DNA of 35,165 nt from contig QBMH01000026.1 in NCBI GenBank assembly GCA_003249025.1, positions 1 through 35,165 of the forward strand, read 5' to 3'. Below the pieces are notes generated by a model, which worked only from the letters and a program-made list of their open reading frames with translations, did no database searches and was not told the origin of the DNA. Both the position numbers and the translations under genes were made by a program. The DNA comes from Leptolyngbya sp. Its GTDB lineage: Bacteria > Cyanobacteriota > Cyanobacteriia > Leptolyngbyales > Leptolyngbyaceae. This document shows, piece by piece, positions 32,212-35,165 of this stretch (its first letter is position 1; every line of letters starts with the position of its first letter).

Positions 32212-33763
32212 ACTTAGTTGACAAACTACCTTTCATTTCGCGGATGAGTTGAGCGTAGGTTTCGGAGGGGCGATCGCCTAGATGATCTTCCAGGATGCGA
32301 TCGCTCCCCTGAGTAAAGTCAATCGAAAGCAGCCCAAATCGCGGCGTATACGATCCCCACTCGTAGTTATCCGTCAGCGACCAGTGCATATAACCCACCA
32401 TGGGCACGCCCTCTTTAAGCAAGCGCTCCACTTGAAACACATGGGCTTTCAAAAACTCGCTGCGTTGTAGTTGATCCCCGCGTCGGGATGCTACGCTGTT
32501 ATCGGGTTTTCGCCGTAACGCCATGCCATTTTCAGCAATTAAAATCGGATAATTGCCAATTTCCTGAGCATAAAACTTACAGAAAAAATGCAACCCTTCC
32601 GGTAGACTTCGCCAATCCCACCATTTACTGGTGATGCCGCTCATCAGCCAGCCGCGAAAATCTTTCGTCTCAAACTCAAAATCAGAAAACGAGGGCAAGC
32701 GAAAAACATGGGCAATAAAGGGATCGTAGTAATCAATCCCAATGAAATCAAACACTTGGGCGCGGGGTGAGGCTTCCAGTTCTTGCAAAAAGCTGCCTAA
32801 GTGACGCGCATCAAAGTTACGTCGCCCCAACCGATTGCTAAACCAATGAGCGAAGCGCCCCAGTTGATAGGGTAAATCTCGCCGAAACGAAAGATTAGCG
32901 CTTTTTAGCGCGGCTTCCATTCGTTGAGCGTTGGCGTAGACGTAAGTTTGCAGATCGGTCAAATCTACCGATCGCAGCCGCAAACTGAGCAAATCCCAAA
33001 TGACTTTTTCAGACCAGTAGAGATCGCTGCAATAGGTGTTGAGCGATACGCGGGGAGTTGCCCAACCTTCCGTTTCGTACAGGTCGTGAATCAGGTTGTA
33101 AGCACGCACATGAGCCGCCAGCAAATGGTTATAGGCTGGAAACACCGACCCGATCCCCAGCATAGAATCGGTGGGAAATTGTCCACTGAGGTAGGTATTA
33201 GAAACCAAAATATTGGGTTCATTCAGGGTGATATACCAGTGGATTGGGGCAAGCTGATGATTGTCAATCAGGCGACGGTTAATGTAAGCAACCGTGGTTT
33301 GGACGTATTCGCCAAAGCGATCGATGGTGTCTTCTGACAACCAGGCATCTAATCCCAGCCAAGCAGGATGGGTGAAGTGATGCAGGGTAATTACTGGCTC
33401 CAGTCCATAGCGACGACAGGCAGCAATGCGATCGGCGTATCCGTCTAGAGCCTCAAGGTCAAATGCTGGAGTTGAAGCGGGCGATAGTTCTGTGGAAGGC
33501 TGAATTCGCGCCCATTCCAAACCGAGACGAAAGGCGGTTAACCCCATGTGCTGGCAGGCTTGAAAGTCTTCTTCATAGCGTGTCCAAAATTCCGCTGCTG
33601 CGCCCGTTTTCATGACGCTGCCGCGCTGTTCGCTGAGGAACCAGTTGTTTTTGGGTTCGCCTTCGCCGTTGTAGCCGCCTTCAATTTGATAACCGGAGGT
33701 TGCGACTCCCCACAGAAATGGTTCTGTTGCGGAAGAGGAAGCGGAATGGGAATTACTCTGCAT
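32210..33763 (-). CDS. Family 1 glycoside hydrolase (beta-glycosidase)
   Basis: 517 residues from the ATG at 33763; a GTG at 33775 would add four. TIM-barrel beta-glycosidase. The N-terminal signature is FLWGVATSGYQIEGGYN. The acid/base Glu is in YITLNEPN (E182). The nucleophile Glu is in LIAENGMA (E411). The sugar-binding aglycone/glycone motif VGYMHWSLTDNYEWG is near the C-terminus. There is no signal peptide, so it is probably cytosolic or membrane-peripheral. The start lies inside the last codons of the upstream glycosyltransferase gene (about 11-bp overlap), implying one transcript with coupled translation. The natural substrate is unknown; its partner hints at glycolipid metabolism rather than cellulose use, which is inference. 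Confidence 0.93.
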   Translation of the reverse strand: MQSNSHSASSSATEPFLWGVATSGYQIEGGYNGEGEPKNNWFLSEQRGSVMKTGAAAEFWTRYEEDFQACQHMGLTAFRLGLEWARIQPSTELSPASTPAFDLEALDGYADRIAACRRYGLEPVITLHHFTHPAWLGLDAWLSEDTIDRFGEYVQTTVAYINRRLIDNHQLAPIHWYITLNEPNILVSNTYLSGQFPTDSMLGIGSVFPAYNHLLAAHVRAYNLIHDLYETEGWATPRVSLNTYCSDLYWSEKVIWDLLSLRLRSVDLTDLQTYVYANAQRMEAALKSANLSFRRDLPYQLGRFAHWFSNRLGRRNFDARHLGSFLQELEASPRAQVFDFIGIDYYDPFIAHVFRLPSFSDFEFETKDFRGWLMSGITSKWWDWRSLPEGLHFFCKFYAQEIGNYPILIAENGMALRRKPDNSVASRRGDQLQRSEFLKAHVFQVERLLKEGVPMVGYMHWSLTDNYEWGSYTPRFGLLSIDFTQGSDRILEDHLGDRPSETYAQLIREMKGSLSTK

Positions 33764-34976
33764 GGGCGATCGCACTGGTTTCTAATGAGCCTGCTTCTAT
33801 GGCATTGGTTTCTAATGCACTGGTTTCTAAAGTCTGCATCACTCGACGAGCATGGAGATCATTCAGGATGTGTTCGGCGATATTCAGCGCCGCCCGTGGT
33901 TGTCCTAGTTCTAATGCCGATTGGTGCATTTCGGCAAGGCGATCAGGGCGCTTCAATAGGTATTGCACGGCAGGTGCCACCATCTCTAGTAATCGTAGCT
34001 GCACTCCCGCACCCGCCGCCGCAATCACGTCTGCATTTTGCTCCTCTTGCCCAGGAATGGGGTCTACAATCACCATGGGATTTCCTCGCGCCAAAATTTC
34101 GCTGGTAATTAAGCCCCCGGCTTTGGTCACCACCAAATCACTTGCGACCACTAAATCATCCACATAATCAATCTCTTTCAACTTACGCAATTGGACATGA
34201 GCACTATCGGTCACCTCTTCCAGTGCTTCCACTAATTTTTCATTTCGTCCAGCAACCACGATTAAGACCATGGGCAATGGGCTTGTCAGCAAATCGACCA
34301 CCATTGATTTGACCCGCCGGGGATTCAAGCCGCCACCAAACAGGGTGACTACAGGGAGATGATTGGGCAAAGAGTGCCGCGATCGCGCCTCTTCCCTCGT
34401 TTTTGGCTCCATAATCTCCAGCTTTACAGGAATCCCCGTTACATGCAGCACTGCCGGATTCACGCCCCGCTGGATCAGCAAATTGGCGCTGAGAATATTG
34501 GGTAGAAAATAGCCATGCACGCCGTAATTAATCCAAGTACTATGGGCAATCACGTCCGTTACTACGACATATTGAGGTTTTGCTGTGTGAGCATCTTGCT
34601 CCAAAATTTGCAGTAAACGGCTAGGAATTTGCTGGACACAGACGATCGCATCAGGATCAAACTCTTTGAGCAACTGTTCCAAATCAGCAAAAAAGGGGCG
34701 TTCTAGTTTTGCCCAAGTCAGGTTGCTATCGAGGGATTTTTCCAGATCGCTGATGTCGCTCCCTTCATAAAAGGCTTTGTAAAGCTGGGGAGCCTTTTCG
34801 CTCAATTGCTTGTAGGCTTGGGTTACCGCACTCCGGTAAAGCGGATTGGCATAGCTCAAGGCATCTTCAGTGCGAACTTCCACCTCAGAAATACGTTCAA
34901 ACGCATCGCATAGAGCCTTCGCTGCATTCAGGTGTCCGGCTCCTAACGAAGCGTGTAATATCAAAATCCGCGTCAT
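33753..34976 (-). CDS. MGDG-synthase-like GT28 glycosyltransferase
   Basis: 407 residues. GT-B fold glycosyltransferase of the MGDG synthase/MurG-like group. The N-terminal domain begins RILILHASLGAGHLNAAKAL, the MGDG-synthase-type acceptor domain, with AYKQLSEKAPQLYKAFYEGS. The C-terminal donor domain has TLFGGGLNPRRVKSMV and VVTKAGGLITSEILARGNP, then PGQEEQNADVI, the nucleotide-sugar binding site. It probably transfers a sugar from a UDP-sugar to a lipid acceptor at the membrane. Whether the product is MGDG, a glucolipid or something else cannot be told. The last 25 residues are a 5-residue tandem (LETSA-type) encoded by a 15-bp DNA repeat, outside the fold. It overlaps the GH1 gene downstream. 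Confidence 0.88.
   Translation of the reverse strand: MTRILILHASLGAGHLNAAKALCDAFERISEVEVRTEDALSYANPLYRSAVTQAYKQLSEKAPQLYKAFYEGSDISDLEKSLDSNLTWAKLERPFFADLEQLLKEFDPDAIVCVQQIPSRLLQILEQDAHTAKPQYVVVTDVIAHSTWINYGVHGYFLPNILSANLLIQRGVNPAVLHVTGIPVKLEIMEPKTREEARSRHSLPNHLPVVTLFGGGLNPRRVKSMVVDLLTSPLPMVLIVVAGRNEKLVEALEEVTDSAHVQLRKLKEIDYVDDLVVASDLVVTKAGGLITSEILARGNPMVIVDPIPGQEEQNADVIAAAGAGVQLRLLEMVAPAVQYLLKRPDRLAEMHQSALELGQPRAALNIAEHILNDLHARRVMQTLETSALETNAIEAGSLETSAIAHAE
33774..33838. repeat. 15-bp coding tandem repeat at the glycosyltransferase 3' end
   Basis: Four or five degenerate units of the type (G)CACTGGTTTCTAATG are read on the minus strand as LETSA, LETNA, IEAGS, LETSA and IAHAE. The period is 15 bp / 5 residues, so unit gain or loss keeps the frame. 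The GH1 start codon lies just beyond it. Confidence 0.75.
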
Positions 34977-35165
34977 AAATTCCCTTGCAGCGTAAATGTG
35001 GGAAAAACAGTTGCTAGTGTTACAGCGATCTTTACATGCTCTACTGGGTTTCTCAAGTTCATTGGGTCATCCAATAGACGGATTTTTGAGCGCAGACAAA
35101 CATATTTTTTAGGCCTTACGCAAAAGTCATCTTCAGCGCTGGACTTTTAAGCTGCTGACAAAGGT
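34977..35165. other. Non-coding window end
   Basis: 189 bp upstream of the glycosyltransferase gene. It presumably holds that gene's promoter. No motif, gene or repeat is recognisable. Confidence 0.3.

Overview
The window is chromosomal DNA from a cyanobacterium, most likely filamentous or Leptolyngbya/Oscillatoria-like; genus placement is inference. The octamer GCGATCGC (HIP1) and its truncated forms recur throughout, in coding and non-coding DNA. The gene set is also cyanobacterial: PsbU (photosystem II), PipX/PipY (nitrogen signalling), SepF, a DUF3120 membrane protein and the DUF512 radical-SAM protein. There are no rRNA or tRNA genes, insertion sequences, CRISPR arrays or phage genes that I can support.

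Layout. Positions 1-3.1 kb (minus strand): a small secreted Pro/Thr-rich protein, a PDZ + radical-SAM protein, and undecaprenyl-diphosphatase (uppP). 3.4-5.4 kb (plus): a DUF3120 membrane protein and an FHA-adenylate cyclase. 5.4-10.1 kb (minus): nadB, psbU and a large TPR protein. 10.3-15.9 kb (plus): der, ecfT, pipX, pipY, sepF and proC. A bidirectional terminator closes this run.

16.0-28.0 kb (minus) is the most unusual part. It encodes a parvulin-type peptidyl-prolyl isomerase, then an ABC exporter with an N-terminal cNMP-like domain and a degenerate C39 domain, then a 2735-residue cadherin/CSPG-repeat adhesin. I read these as a type I secretion cassette for the giant surface protein. No HlyD-type membrane-fusion protein is encoded nearby.

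28.3-35 kb: 1-Cys peroxiredoxin, family-4 uracil-DNA glycosylase, a phosphoribosyltransferase, a small membrane protein and a secreted DUF2259-like protein. Last comes a translationally overlapping pair on the minus strand: an MGDG-synthase-like glycosyltransferase and a GH1 glycosidase.

Short tandem and dispersed repeats (TTTTGAG and TGACGAA heptamers, a 14-bp tandem, a 15-bp coding tandem) occur between genes. In at least three cases they also lie in frame inside genes: nadB, the TPR gene and the glycosyltransferase. Start codons were adjusted by hand where a homologous N-terminus, signal peptide or gene spacing suggested an internal start.
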